NCBI RefSeq assembly: GCF_025398175.1
Contig: NZ_CP099734.1
Location: forward strand, 2,728,001 to 2,792,000
Reading direction: 5' to 3'
Source: Photobacterium sp. TY1-4
Lineage (GTDB): Bacteria > Pseudomonadota > Gammaproteobacteria > Enterobacterales > Vibrionaceae
DNA: 64,000 nucleotides
The position numbers and the translations under genes are program-made. The notes under the pieces were generated by a model, which did not search any database, was not told the DNA's origin, and saw nothing but the letters and a program-made list of their open reading frames with translations. Each line of letters opens with the position of its first letter. Position 1 is the first letter of the stretch. This document shows, piece by piece, positions 30,365 to 39,676 of this stretch.

Positions 30365-31948
30365 TTATTCCCACTCAATCGTGGCCGGCGGCTTGCCGGA
30401 CACATCGTATACGACGCGGGAAATGCCATCGACTTCGTTGATGATACGGTTTGAAACCTTACCCAGGAAGTCGTACGGCAGGTGTGCCCAGTGCGCGGTC
30501 ATGAAGTCGATGGTTTCAACCGCACGCAAGGAAACAACCCAGTCGTATTTGCGGCCATCGCCCATCACGCCAACCGAGCGAACCGGCAGGAAGACGGTGA
30601 AGGCTTGAGAAACCTTGTTATACAGGTCAGCTTTGTGCAGCTCTTCAATAAAGATCGCATCGGCGCGGCGCAGCAAATCACAGTACTCTTTCTTCACTTC
30701 GCCCAGTACGCGAACCCCCAGACCTGGTCCCGGGAACGGGTGGCGGTACAGCATGTTGTACGGCAGGCCCAGCTCCAGGCCAATCTTACGGACCTCGTCT
30801 TTAAACAGCTCTTTCAGCGGCTCGACCAGACCCATTTCCATCTCTTCCGGCAGGCCGCCCACGTTGTGGTGTGACTTGATCACGTGTGCTTTACCGGTTT
30901 TCGACGCAGCAGACTCGATCACATCCGGATAGATGGTGCCCTGCGCCAGCCATTTGGCATTTTGCAGTTTGCCGGCTTCTTCATCGAAGACTTCAACAAA
31001 CACACGGCCGATGATCTTCCGCTTGGCTTCCGGCTCATCCACACCTTCCAGCGCAGATAGGAAACGATCTTCCGCTTTCACGTGCACGATGTTCAGACCG
31101 AAGTGATCACCGAACATTTCCATCACCTGCTCGCCTTCGTTCAGACGCAGCAGACCATTGTCAACAAACACACAGGTTAGTCTGTCACCGATCGCGCGGT
31201 GAACCAGCATGGCAACCACAGAAGAATCCACGCCGCCGGACAGGCCGAGGATCACTTCATCGTCACCAACCTGCTCCTTAATGCGGGCCACAGCGTCTTC
31301 AATGATGTTTTCAGACGTCCACAGCTTCTCACAGCCACAGATCCCCAGTACGAAGCTTTCGATGATCCGCATGCCCTGACGGGTATGAGTCACTTCCGGG
31401 TGGAATTGCACGCCGTAAAAGTGCTTGGCTTCATTGGCCATCGCCGCGTACGGGCAGGTGTCTGTTTCTGCCACTTTCACAAAGCCTTCCGGGATCTCAA
31501 CCACTTTGTCACCGTGGCTCATCCAGACATCCAGCAGACCTTTGCCGTCTTCAGACATCGCATCTTCGATGTTGTGGAAGAAGTCAGTCGGCTCAACCAC
31601 TTTCACCTGTGCGTAGCCAAACTCACGCTCGGTTGAACCGGCCACCTTGCCACCCAGCTGCTCGGCCATGGTCTGCATGCCGTAACATACACCCAGCACC
31701 GGTACACCGGCTTCAAAAACATATTGCGGCGCGCGTGGGGAGCCCGCTTCCGTGACGCTCTCCGGACCACCAGAAAGAATAATGCCGTTCGGATTAAAAT
31801 CGCGGATATCCGACTCAGCAACATCCCAGCTCCACAGCTCACAGTAAACACCGATTTCACGAATGCGACGGGCAATAAGTTGCGTGTACTGAGAACCGAA
31901 ATCCAGGATCAGGATACGTTGGTCATGAATATTTGTGGTTGTGGTCAT
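30365..31948 (-). CDS. guaA: GMP synthase (glutamine-hydrolysing)
   Basis: GuaA aminates XMP to GMP using glutamine and ATP. The 527 residues have an N-terminal class I amidotransferase domain with the nucleophile Cys88 in GVCYGMQ and the FHPEVTHT His/Glu pair, an ATP pyrophosphatase domain with the PP-loop LSGGVDSSV near residue 235, and a C-terminal dimerisation domain ending in KPPATIEWE. In E. coli guaA follows guaB in one operon. Here about 150 bp separate them, containing a PurR-like box, a -10 candidate TATAAG and a GC-rich leader hairpin, so guaA seems to have its own promoter as well. Confidence 0.98.
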   Translation of the reverse strand: MTTTTNIHDQRILILDFGSQYTQLIARRIREIGVYCELWSWDVAESDIRDFNPNGIILSGGPESVTEAGSPRAPQYVFEAGVPVLGVCYGMQTMAEQLGGKVAGSTEREFGYAQVKVVEPTDFFHNIEDAMSEDGKGLLDVWMSHGDKVVEIPEGFVKVAETDTCPYAAMANEAKHFYGVQFHPEVTHTRQGMRIIESFVLGICGCEKLWTSENIIEDAVARIKEQVGDDEVILGLSGGVDSSVVAMLVHRAIGDRLTCVFVDNGLLRLNEGEQVMEMFGDHFGLNIVHVKAEDRFLSALEGVDEPEAKRKIIGRVFVEVFDEEAGKLQNAKWLAQGTIYPDVIESAASKTGKAHVIKSHHNVGGLPEEMEMGLVEPLKELFKDEVRKIGLELGLPYNMLYRHPFPGPGLGVRVLGEVKKEYCDLLRRADAIFIEELHKADLYNKVSQAFTVFLPVRSVGVMGDGRKYDWVVSLRAVETIDFMTAHWAHLPYDFLGKVSNRIINEVDGISRVVYDVSGKPPATIEWE

Positions 31949-31979
31949 TATCGAGCTGTCTCAAATCAGTTTGAAAGGT

Positions 31980-31999
31980 GGGGGCGAAATAACGCCCCC
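31980..31999. repeat. GC-rich stem-loop at the predicted 5' end of the guaA mRNA
   Basis: Seven-base perfect arms GGGGGCG/CGCCCCC flank a six-base AT loop. It begins about 4 nt after the -10 candidate TATAAG (minus strand, 32008-32003), so the transcript should start in or next to this hairpin. There is no T run after it. Confidence 0.55.
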
Positions 32000-32022
32000 G
32001 ATCTTATACAAGTTTTGTCTTT

Positions 32023-32038
32023 AGGCAAACGTTTTCGC
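32023..32038. promoter_or_regulatory. PurR-like operator between guaB and guaA
   Basis: AGGCAAACGTTTTCGC agrees with the PurR consensus at 14 of 16 positions, including the whole CAAACGTTTTCG core. It lies about 15-30 bp upstream of the TATAAG candidate, over the expected -35 region of guaA. Confidence 0.75.
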
Positions 32039-32096
32039 CGGGCGGTACGCCGGGTGGCGAAAATTACCCCAAACGCGGGTTAGCCGGACTGGGTGG

Positions 32097-33563
32097 TTAG
32101 CCACCCAGACGGTAATTCGGCGCTTCTTTGGTGATGGTCACATCATGAACATGGGACTCTTTCATCCCGGCACCGGAGATGCGGACAAATTCCGCTTTGG
32201 TGCGCAGAGCTTCGATGGTCGCAGATCCGGTCAGACCCATGCTCGAGCGCAGGCCGCCCAGTTGCTGGTGAACAATCTCTTTCAGATGGCCTTTGTAAGC
32301 GACGCGGCCTTCAATCCCTTCCGGCACCAGCTTGTCTGCTGCATTGTCGGTCTGGAAGTAACGGTCGGACGAGCCTTTCGACATCGCGCCCAGTGAGCCC
32401 ATGCCGCGGTATGATTTATATGCACGGCCCTGGTACAGTTCAACTTCGCCCGGCGCTTCTTCGGTCCCGGCGAACATGGAGCCAACCATCACACATGAGG
32501 CACCGGCCGCAATGGCTTTACACATATCGCCCGAGAAGCGAATACCGCCGTCAGCAATAACCGGGATCCCGAATTCATTGGCAACCGCAGCCGCATCGGC
32601 AATGGCTGTGATTTGAGGAACACCCACACCGGTGACGATACGGGTGGTACAGATAGAGCCCGGGCCAATCCCGACTTTCACTGCGCTGACACCAGCTTCA
32701 ATCAGGGCACGGGCCCCTTCAGCCGTGGCCACGTTACCGCCGACGATTGGCAGCTCAGGATAGGCTTCGCGGGTTTCACGGATACGCTGCAGTACCCCTT
32801 CAGAGTGGCCGTGTGAGGAATCAATCAGCAGCACGTCTACACCTGCTTCAACCAGGGCTTTCACACGCTCTTCGTTACCGGCACCAGCACCAACGGCAGC
32901 ACCAACACGCAGGCGACCGCGGTCATCTTTACAGGCATTCGGCTTACGCTCGGCTTTCTGGAAATCTTTAGCAGTGATCATGCCACGCAGCTGGAAGTTG
33001 TCATTCACCAGCAGCACTTTTTCAACGCGGTGCTGTTGCATGATTTGCTCAACTTCTTCACGAGAGGCGCCTTCTTTGGCCGCAGCCAGCTTGCCTTTCG
33101 GCGTCATCACGTCTTCTACTTTCAAGGAAAGGTCAGTCACGAAACGGACGTCACGGCCGGTAATAATCCCCACCAGCTCGTTGCTGTCCGTGACCACCGG
33201 GTAACCGGCAAAACCGTTCTCTTCAGTCAGACGCTTCACATCTTCAATGGTGTTGTCCGGCTTGACCGTGACCGGCTCAGAGACCACACCGGCTTCGAAT
33301 TTTTTCACCATGCGAACTTCGCGAGCCTGCTGCTCAATCGACATGTTCTTGTGAATGAAGCCAATCCCCCCTTCCTGAGCCAGGGCAATCGCCAGGCGGC
33401 CTTCAGTCACGGTATCCATTGACGCCGACACCATCGGGATGTTCAGCGTAATGTCTTTCGTCAGACGGGTGCGCAGATCGGCAGTGTTCGGCAGGACGGT
33501 TGAATGAGCTGGGACCAGCAGGACATCATCGAAAGTCAAAGCTTCTTGTTTGATTCGTAACAT
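32097..33563 (-). CDS. guaB: Inosine-5'-monophosphate dehydrogenase
   Basis: GuaB oxidises IMP to XMP with NAD+, the committed step to guanine nucleotides. The 488 residues form the TIM-barrel catalytic domain interrupted near residues 95-205 by two CBS modules ([29 protein letters not shown]). The catalytic Cys lies in [16 protein letters not shown] near residue 305, the IMP-binding DGGIRFSGD follows, and the mobile flap includes [11 protein letters not shown] weak PurR-like box stands about 70 bp upstream. Together with guaA downstream it makes GMP, and PurL, encoded in the same window, feeds the pathway. Confidence 0.98.
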   Translation of the reverse strand: MLRIKQEALTFDDVLLVPAHSTVLPNTADLRTRLTKDITLNIPMVSASMDTVTEGRLAIALAQEGGIGFIHKNMSIEQQAREVRMVKKFEAGVVSEPVTVKPDNTIEDVKRLTEENGFAGYPVVTDSNELVGIITGRDVRFVTDLSLKVEDVMTPKGKLAAAKEGASREEVEQIMQQHRVEKVLLVNDNFQLRGMITAKDFQKAERKPNACKDDRGRLRVGAAVGAGAGNEERVKALVEAGVDVLLIDSSHGHSEGVLQRIRETREAYPELPIVGGNVATAEGARALIEAGVSAVKVGIGPGSICTTRIVTGVGVPQITAIADAAAVANEFGIPVIADGGIRFSGDMCKAIAAGASCVMVGSMFAGTEEAPGEVELYQGRAYKSYRGMGSLGAMSKGSSDRYFQTDNAADKLVPEGIEGRVAYKGHLKEIVHQQLGGLRSSMGLTGSATIEALRTKAEFVRISGAGMKESHVHDVTITKEAPNYRLGG

Positions 33564-33629
33564 TGCAATATCTCACACCAAGTAGAAATGGAAAGAAGGA
33601 TAAAATATTGCGAACGAATTATACGTAGG

Positions 33630-33645
33630 GTGCAATCGTTTGGCT
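33630..33645. promoter_or_regulatory. PurR-like operator upstream of guaB
   Basis: GTGCAATCGTTTGGCT keeps the GCAA..CGTTT core of the PurR box but differs at several outer positions. The guaBA operator of E. coli is similarly divergent in its left half. The position fits repression of guaB; xseA starts 180 bp to the right in the other direction. Confidence 0.5.
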
Positions 33646-33825
33646 AGAAATTTTTCATATTTTTTTCTTGCTTATTTTTCCTTGATCTGTAATATATTTC
33701 GGTTAAGTTTCCGGTGCTACGGTCTCTCAATAACGGTCAAGATCTGTCCAGTGATCTGCCTGTTGATTTTTCGACCTTTTTCCCGCGCCGTCATCCTCCG
33801 ATTACAGGTGTCTTGCTTCGTGACG

Positions 33826-35172
33826 ATGTTCGCCCCACAGACCCAATCCAATGATCGCATTTATACCGTTTCCAGCCTCAATGCCCAGGTTCGTCTGATC
33901 CTGGAAAATGAAATGGGCGTCGTCTGGCTGATCGGTGAATTATCCAACCTGTCGATGCCGGTTTCAGGCCATTGGTACTTTACCCTGAAAGATTCCCGTG
34001 CCCAGGTGAAATGCGCCATGTTCCGCGGCAACAACCGCCGCGTGACGTTTAAACCGGCAAACGGAACCCAGGTGCTGGTCAAAGCCCGCCTGTCGCTGTA
34101 CGAGCCGCGTGGGGATTACCAGCTGATCATCGAGAGCATGCAGCCCGAAGGGGACGGCCGACTGCAACAGCAGTTTGAGCAACTGAAACTCTCGCTGGCC
34201 GCCGAAGGACTGCTTGCCCAGTCACTCAAACAGCCCCTGCCCGAGCAACCGCGCCGGGTCGGGATCGTGACCTCGAAAACCGGGGCGGCCCTGCATGATA
34301 TTCTCAACGTGCTGAAACGACGCGATCCCAGCCTGCCGGTGGTGATCTACCCGACCCTGGTCCAGGGCGACGGGGCGGCCATTTCGATCGCCCAGGCGAT
34401 CGGCCGGGCCAATGCCCGCCAGGAATGTGATGTGCTGATTGTCGGGCGTGGCGGCGGCTCGCTGGAGGATTTGTGGGCCTTTAACGAAGAAATCGTTGCC
34501 CGCACCATCGTCGCCAGCCAGATCCCGATTGTCAGTGCCGTTGGCCACGAAGTGGATGTCACCATCGCCGACTTTGTCGCCGATGTCCGTGCGCCGACCC
34601 CATCAGCCGCCGCTGAGCTGATCAGCCGCGATATGGCCCATCAGACGCAGCAGATCAGCCAACGGAAGCAACAGCTCCGTCACGCCCTGCGCCATTATCT
34701 GACCGCACATCAGGCCCGGCTGATTAATTTGCAGCACCGGCTCGATCGCCAGCACCCGCAGGTCCAGCTCAACCAGCAGCAACAGCTCCTTGACGAGCTG
34801 GCCAGCCGGATGGAGCGGGCAATGCGCCAGATGCTCAGCAACCACCAGCAGCACCTGCATCGCAACGAATACAAGTTGGCACTGCACTCTCCGGCACAAA
34901 CCCTGGCCCAACAAGCCAGCCGTCTGGAACAAACCCAACGCCGGTTACATGATGCCATGGACCGTCGTTTGCTCAATGCCGGCCACCGCCTGAGCATGCT
35001 GGCAGAAAAACTGGAGACCGTCAGTCCGCTGGCGACCCTCGGACGCGGTTACTCGATCACTCGTAACGAGCAGGGGCAGGTGATCCGTTCAGCCAGCCAG
35101 GTTCAGGCCGGCGAGCGCCTCCACACCCGGGTCGCCGACGGCGAGATCCGCTCGGTGGTCAGTGAGTCTTAA
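33826..35172 (+). CDS. xseA: Exodeoxyribonuclease VII large subunit
   Basis: XseA is the catalytic subunit of exonuclease VII, partner of XseB encoded at 1,241. The ATG at 33826 ([15 protein letters not shown]) gives 448 residues, the family size; a longer in-frame frame begins at 33640 but adds 62 hydrophobic residues unlike any XseA. Residues 10-105 form the OB-fold ([33 protein letters not shown]); the core has [16 protein letters not shown] and [21 protein letters not shown] split over residues 220-260; a long coiled-coil region binds XseB; and GYSIT near the end is characteristic. It is divergent from guaB as in enterics. Confidence 0.96.
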   Translation: MFAPQTQSNDRIYTVSSLNAQVRLILENEMGVVWLIGELSNLSMPVSGHWYFTLKDSRAQVKCAMFRGNNRRVTFKPANGTQVLVKARLSLYEPRGDYQLIIESMQPEGDGRLQQQFEQLKLSLAAEGLLAQSLKQPLPEQPRRVGIVTSKTGAALHDILNVLKRRDPSLPVVIYPTLVQGDGAAISIAQAIGRANARQECDVLIVGRGGGSLEDLWAFNEEIVARTIVASQIPIVSAVGHEVDVTIADFVADVRAPTPSAAAELISRDMAHQTQQISQRKQQLRHALRHYLTAHQARLINLQHRLDRQHPQVQLNQQQQLLDELASRMERAMRQMLSNHQQHLHRNEYKLALHSPAQTLAQQASRLEQTQRRLHDAMDRRLLNAGHRLSMLAEKLETVSPLATLGRGYSITRNEQGQVIRSASQVQAGERLHTRVADGEIRSVVSES

Positions 35173-35179
35173 CCGCAGC

Positions 35180-35224
35180 GTTCCCGAACAAAAGGCTCCC
35201 GAGCAAAAAGTTCCCGATCAAAAA
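35180..35224. repeat. Three tandem 15-bp repeats after xseA
   Basis: The units GTTCCCGAACAAAAG, GCTCCCGAGCAAAAA and GTTCCCGATCAAAAA follow each other directly between the xseA stop and its terminator. The 15-bp period would read as a Pro-Glu-Gln-Lys-Val pentapeptide repeat from a GTG inside the xseA 3' end, but no real gene is supported. Confidence 0.8.
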
Positions 35225-35246
35225 ACGCCGCAATTGCGGCGTTTTT
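35221..35246. terminator. Bidirectional terminator between xseA and the ABC ATPase gene
   Basis: AAAAACGCCGCA and its complement form a perfect palindrome with A/T runs on both sides. Its left A run is part of the last tandem repeat unit. Confidence 0.9.
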
Positions 35247-35281
35247 GTCTTTTCCTGAATGTTACAGACAAATCGCCTGAT

Positions 35282-36904
35282 TCAGGCGGCTTCATCAATC
35301 AGCATACAGGCATCAATCAGGCGCTGAGTATACGGCTGTTGCGGTGCATCGAACACTTGCTGCGCCGTGCCCCGCTCAACCACCTCGCCGCGCTGCATCA
35401 CAATCACTTCATCGGAGATCGCCCGGATCACCGACAAATCATGGCTGATAAATAAATACCCGATGTTATGACGCTGCTGGATATCTTTCAGCAGCTCGAG
35501 CACCGTGAGCTGTACTGAGCGATCCAGCGCTGAGGTCGGCTCGTCGAGCAGAATAAACTTCGGCTCCATAATCAGCGCCCGGGCAATCGCAATCCGCTGG
35601 CGCTGGCCGCCGGAAAATTCATGCGGATAACGGTTGATGCAGTGGGGATCCAACCGCACTTCTTCCAGCGCCTGACGGGCACGCTGCATCCGCTCCGACC
35701 TGGTTAGGCTGGTAAAGACCGTCAGCGGCTCGGTGATAATTTCTCCGATGGTCATCCGCGGCGACAGCGAGCCGTACGGATCCTGAAAGACCATCTGCAT
35801 GTTCTGCTTCAGGGCATAGCGCTCCTGCTTGCTCATCGCCTGAATGTTTTTGCCTTCAAACGCAATCCGGCCGCTCGAGGGCAACAGCTGCATCAGCGCC
35901 CTTCCCAGCGTCGACTTGCCGGAGCCGGATTCGCCAACGATGCCGACTGTCTGGCCGGGGCGTACCGTCAGGCTGATCCCTTTCACCGCATCAAGGTACT
36001 CTGTTTCCTGCCCGAGCCAGTTGGTTTTCAGCACATAACGCACCCGGACATCTTCGGCCGTCAGCACAGCTTCGGCCGGGGCTGCATTGGCCGGACCATG
36101 GGCTTTCGGCTCGGCATCAAGCAGCATCTTGGTATAGCTGTGGCGGGGCTGTTCAAAAATCTGCTGGACGCTGCCGGTTTCAACCACTTCGCCTTTGCAC
36201 ATCACGACGACATCGTCAGCAAAGTGCTTCACCACGCCCAGATCATGGGTGATAAACAAAATCGCCATCCCCATTTCTGCCTGAATGTCTTTCAGCAGCT
36301 TGAGCACTTCAGCCTGGACGGTCACATCCAGCGCCGTGGTCGGTTCATCGGCAATCAGAATGTCCGGCTTGTTGGCGAGCGCCATGGCAATCATGATCCG
36401 CTGCAACTGGCCGCCGGAGAACTCATGTGGGTAATGACCGAGTCGCTTAGCCGGATCCGGAAGCTGCACTTTCTCAAACAGCGCAATTGTTTCAGCCATT
36501 GCGCGCTTCCGGTTGACTTTACGGTGGCACATAATAGCTTCCGCAACCTGCTCGCCGACGGACATGTACGGATTGAGCGAAGTCATCGGCTCCTGGAAAA
36601 TCATCGCGATCCGATCACCCCGTACCCGTCGCAACTGCTTTTCGCTCAGCGTGAGCAATTCTTGTTGCTGAAAACGAACCGAACTCCCGGGTGCAATCGT
36701 CGCATTGGCCGGCAACAGGCCCATGATGCTGCTGGAAGAAACGGACTTACCGGAGCCGGACTCCCCGACCAAAGCCAACGTCTGGCCCTTCTCAAGCTGA
36801 AATGAAATATCTTTCACCGCAGCAACGGTTTCATCTTCCATGGTAAATGACACAGACAAATGACTGACCTGCAATAGCGGCGCCGCTGAAACCATAACCA
36901 TCAT
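35282..36904 (-). CDS. ABC transporter with two fused ATPase domains, YejF/oligopeptide type
   Basis: The 540-residue protein contains two complete nucleotide-binding domains of the peptide/nickel ABC group. The first (about 10-265) and second (about 280-530) each have Walker A GESGSGKS, the signature FSGGQ.QRI and Walker B ([12 protein letters not shown] and [11 protein letters not shown]), plus a switch His. This layout is that of E. coli YejF, the ATPase of the microcin C/peptide importer YejABEF. No permease or binding-protein gene is adjacent, so the partners must lie elsewhere. A near-consensus Fur box 15 bp upstream suggests induction by iron limitation. Two ATGs at 36904 and 36901 are possible; AAGGA is better spaced for 36901. 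Confidence 0.9.
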   Translation of the reverse strand: MMVMVSAAPLLQVSHLSVSFTMEDETVAAVKDISFQLEKGQTLALVGESGSGKSVSSSSIMGLLPANATIAPGSSVRFQQQELLTLSEKQLRRVRGDRIAMIFQEPMTSLNPYMSVGEQVAEAIMCHRKVNRKRAMAETIALFEKVQLPDPAKRLGHYPHEFSGGQLQRIMIAMALANKPDILIADEPTTALDVTVQAEVLKLLKDIQAEMGMAILFITHDLGVVKHFADDVVVMCKGEVVETGSVQQIFEQPRHSYTKMLLDAEPKAHGPANAAPAEAVLTAEDVRVRYVLKTNWLGQETEYLDAVKGISLTVRPGQTVGIVGESGSGKSTLGRALMQLLPSSGRIAFEGKNIQAMSKQERYALKQNMQMVFQDPYGSLSPRMTIGEIITEPLTVFTSLTRSERMQRARQALEEVRLDPHCINRYPHEFSGGQRQRIAIARALIMEPKFILLDEPTSALDRSVQLTVLELLKDIQQRHNIGYLFISHDLSVIRAISDEVIVMQRGEVVERGTAQQVFDAPQQPYTQRLIDACMLIDEAA

Positions 36905-36918
36905 CCTTTCCTTGATAA

Positions 36919-36937
36919 TTTAATGATAATCATTATC
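36919..36937. promoter_or_regulatory. Fur box upstream of the YejF-type ATPase gene
   Basis: The 19 bases at 36919-36937 match the Fur consensus GATAATGATAATCATTATC at 17 positions (only the first two differ), and an extra GATAAT hexamer stands just to the left at 36914. The site lies between the gene start and a TTGAAT/ATAATG promoter candidate on the minus strand. Confidence 0.85.
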
Positions 36938-37011
36938 AACAAAAATCAAGAACATTCAACCCACCAACAGTCGGGAAATACACAGAACAGCTCAATTCAG
37001 AGCACTTCAAT

Positions 37012-37236
37012 TCAGGTCAGCTCAAAACAAATCCGTACCCGGGATTTCGATTTGAGTTCATGACACTGTGGACAGAAATAGCTGGCCGCCCCGCAGGCAT
37101 TCAACTTCTCCAGCTCCTGCTCACAGTCCGGGCAAAATGCCCGCTTCCGCACCGGGTGGCGACAGTGATCACAGTAATATCCGTTCTCTTTCCAGCTTAG
37201 CGGGAGCTGGCAGCTTGGGCAGGTATTCTCATGCAT
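37012..37236 (-). CDS. yfgJ: YfgJ-family zinc-ribbon protein
   Basis: The 74-residue protein is made of paired zinc-binding knuckles: CPSC and CDHC in the first half, CPDC and CPQC in the second, with the CGAASYFCPQCH segment characteristic of E. coli YfgJ. Its function is unknown. The ATG at 37236 is preceded by AAGGAGA at good distance; an ATG 21 bp upstream lacks this. The position between xseA and der is the same as in enterics, although here three extra genes have been inserted around it. Two TCAATTCAG copies stand just after its stop. Confidence 0.88.
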   Translation of the reverse strand: MHENTCPSCQLPLSWKENGYYCDHCRHPVRKRAFCPDCEQELEKLNACGAASYFCPQCHELKSKSRVRICFELT

Positions 37237-37466
37237 AAACTTCTCTCCTTTCATCATGCAGCGCGTCTCAGGCCAGCCATGCAGTTCGCATCACAAGCAC
37301 AGGCCTTGGCCCCTGACGACAATTTTGCGGTCGCTAACGTTGAAGCGCAATGACTGATTCTCAGGCGGATCCGGGTTGATCTGCCCAATGATCTTCGCGG
37401 ACAATAGGCACACAGGTTCTTCCGTCAGCCTTTACCTCCGTCTTTTCAGCAGGAAACGATCCATTC

Positions 37467-38471
37467 ATGGCAACTATTAACGACGTCTGTAAACTGGCCG
37501 GTGTCTCCAAAGCCACCGTCTCCCGGGTGATCAATCATACCGGGCAGGTCAAACCCGCGACGGCGGAAGCGGTCTATCAGGCGATGCAGACACTGAGCTA
37601 CAAGCCCAATAGCCTAGCCCGGGCCTTGGCCAGCAAGCGGACCCATACGCTGGGACTGGTGGTGTCTGCCTTCGAAGGGGCCTATTTCAGCAGCCTGCTG
37701 CAACAGGCCTCCGCGACCGCGAACCAGGCCGGCAAGCAACTGATGATTATGGATGGCGGTCACAGCCAGGCATCTGAGCTGCAGGCCATTACCAGCCTGG
37801 TAGAGCGTCAGGTCGATGCGGTCATTCTCTACACCCGGCAAATGCCGATGGATCAATTAAAGCAGCTCATCACCACCCTGTCGGTGCCTTTGGTGGTGAT
37901 GAACCAAATGGTCGAAGGCTTTGAGGCCCAATGCGTCTGTTTCGGGCAATACGAGGCCGCCAGTGAAGCAGCCGAGTTGTTGATTGCTCAGGGGCACCGG
38001 CACATCGCCTGCATCAGCGGGCCGCCGGATTCCTCGAACTCCCGGCTGCGGCTGCAGGGATTTCAGGACACCCTCGCCCGCCACCAGCTCAGTCCAGTAG
38101 CCGTCGAACACGGCAATTACTTCACTGCCAGTGGTTATCAGGCCTGCCAGCGTTTACTGGCCAGCGGCTGTGAATTCAGCGCGCTGTTTGCCGCCAATGA
38201 CAACATGGCCATGGGGGCGATCCGCGCACTGCATGAAGCCGGTTTCCGAGTACCTGAGCAGATTTCCGTGCTGGGGTTTGATAACGATCCGGCCGGTGCC
38301 TATCTCATCCCTAGCCTGACGACCATCATGCTGCCGATCGAAGCCATGGCGCAGGCTGCCGTCGAGCAGGCATTGCGCTTGGTTCAGGGCGAACCGATCA
38401 GCCCTGTCCGCTTATTTTCGGGTAAGCTGATCCTTCGCGAATCGGTTGATCAACTTCAAAAGCCATTGTGA
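37467..38471 (+). CDS. LacI/GalR-family transcriptional regulator
   Basis: The 334 residues have the family architecture: an N-terminal helix-turn-helix (INDVCKLAGVSKATVSRVIN, residues 3-22), the hinge helix near residues 48-58 (PNSLARALAS), and a periplasmic-binding-protein-like sugar domain from about residue 60 with SALFAANDNMAMGAIRALHEAG and VLGFDNDPAG. The overall pattern resembles E. coli AscG/GalR, so a beta-glucoside or galactoside-type ligand is a guess only. No sugar-utilisation genes are adjacent, so it is an orphan regulator here. AGGAAAC precedes the ATG. No clear LacI-type operator was identified upstream, though a TAACGTT core lies near 37,335. Confidence 0.9.
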   Translation: MATINDVCKLAGVSKATVSRVINHTGQVKPATAEAVYQAMQTLSYKPNSLARALASKRTHTLGLVVSAFEGAYFSSLLQQASATANQAGKQLMIMDGGHSQASELQAITSLVERQVDAVILYTRQMPMDQLKQLITTLSVPLVVMNQMVEGFEAQCVCFGQYEAASEAAELLIAQGHRHIACISGPPDSSNSRLRLQGFQDTLARHQLSPVAVEHGNYFTASGYQACQRLLASGCEFSALFAANDNMAMGAIRALHEAGFRVPEQISVLGFDNDPAGAYLIPSLTTIMLPIEAMAQAAVEQALRLVQGEPISPVRLFSGKLILRESVDQLQKPL

Positions 38472-38712
38472 TCAGCGATCTGCATCCAAAAGAACATTTA
38501 TCAATACACACCCCGAAAGCATAAGTTACATATTCTGTTTTTGGATTTCAGACAGAATAATAACCTTGCACTTCCGGTCAAATGCTCAAGATCAAGCAGG
38601 ACCTAAAATCAGATCAACCCTAAAAACCAGTGGTTCTGAACCGGAAAACCCCAACATTTCCGGACTGCTCGCCTCGATAAAATTCGGGTTTCTCTCGGTC
38701 CGCAGAAGGGAG

Positions 38713-39600
38713 TCAGGCTTCATCAGCGGCTGCCGTTCTGGTGATCATCACCAACTCCTGCTCTTCCTTGAGCTCAAAACTGACCGTGATACGGGCATAA
38801 TCCGCCAACGAACGCACATGCGTGCCGCCGCAAGGGATAGTGATCAGGCTCCCCGGGATCAGCTCACATTGCCAGTAGCGCGAATCCGTCAGAGCCGGAC
38901 CTTCGCAACGCATCGTGACCGCCGCGCCGCCTTGCCGCCAGGTTTCCAGCAACACATTGACCCGCTCAGCGACGGCATCCAGTTGCTGGATCAGATCGGC
39001 GCTATTGAGACCGCGCTTACGCAGGGTCTTGCCGAGGCGGTAGGTATCGGTACTGCAATCTTCAGTGACCCGGCTTTGCGTCTGCGCATAGCCGTGAAAG
39101 TCATAATGGCCGAGCTCGTCTTTGCGCGAGGCATCTTTACGCCAGAAGTCTTGGTGGAGCACCTGATTCAGGGCCAGAGATGACAAATGGCCGGCGCTGT
39201 GACCCCGGCTCAGGGCCTGCTGGTAGGTCACATCCACCTGCAGCAACGCCGACTCACCCGGCTGGGCTGTTACGGTTTCAGCGATCTGGTGCACCACCAC
39301 AAACACCCAACCCGGCTCATTGCGCTTGACCGGGATCGCCTGATCGACAAACAGCTGACCGGAGGCCAGCTCAACGGCGCCGGTATAACAGCCGATCACC
39401 GGATAAGCCACCCCGGCGATGTCACACGTGCCCCGATCTGCCGGATGATCCGGCCAGATATGGCTTACCGGATGAAACGGGGTCTGATCAGTGACCAGCC
39501 AGGTACCGCCAGAAGTGGCGGCAACACAAACTTGCAGGATCGCCGGAGCCTGTGTTTGATGATCGGCAAACAGGACGTGGGTTGCGGTCACGGGAAACAT
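38713..39600 (-). CDS. Alanyl-tRNA editing protein (AlaX-like)
   Basis: The protein resembles the editing domain of alanyl-tRNA synthetase, which in stand-alone AlaX proteins hydrolyses Ser- or Gly-mischarged tRNA-Ala. The zinc-site motifs are present: the HxxxH pair in SRGHSAGHLSSLALN (about residues 152-156) and the CxxxH in IPCGGTHVRSL (about residues 252-261). At 295 residues it has an extended N-terminal beta-barrel region, as in longer AlaX forms, but no synthetase core. It lies between lacI and der, transcribed in the der direction but separated from der by a terminator. The neighbourhood gives no hint of a special role. Confidence 0.87.
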   Translation of the reverse strand: MFPVTATHVLFADHQTQAPAILQVCVAATSGGTWLVTDQTPFHPVSHIWPDHPADRGTCDIAGVAYPVIGCYTGAVELASGQLFVDQAIPVKRNEPGWVFVVVHQIAETVTAQPGESALLQVDVTYQQALSRGHSAGHLSSLALNQVLHQDFWRKDASRKDELGHYDFHGYAQTQSRVTEDCSTDTYRLGKTLRKRGLNSADLIQQLDAVAERVNVLLETWRQGGAAVTMRCEGPALTDSRYWQCELIPGSLITIPCGGTHVRSLADYARITVSFELKEEQELVMITRTAAADEA

Positions 39601-39634
39601 GCATTCTCCTCTAAATAGTCTCGAATTTTGGGTA

Positions 39635-39661
39635 TAAAAAACCCAGCCGAAGCTGGGTTTT
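39635..39661 (-). terminator. Rho-independent terminator after der
   Basis: The stem AAACCCAGC/GCTGGGTTT with loop CGAA is followed by T residues on the minus strand. Confidence 0.87.
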
Positions 39662-39676
39662 CATACCGGGATACAA

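Noticed and set aside
33640..33825. 62-residue hydrophobic extension of XseA
   Set aside because: It overlaps the guaB promoter region and is unlike any XseA N-terminus; ATG 33826 is preferred.
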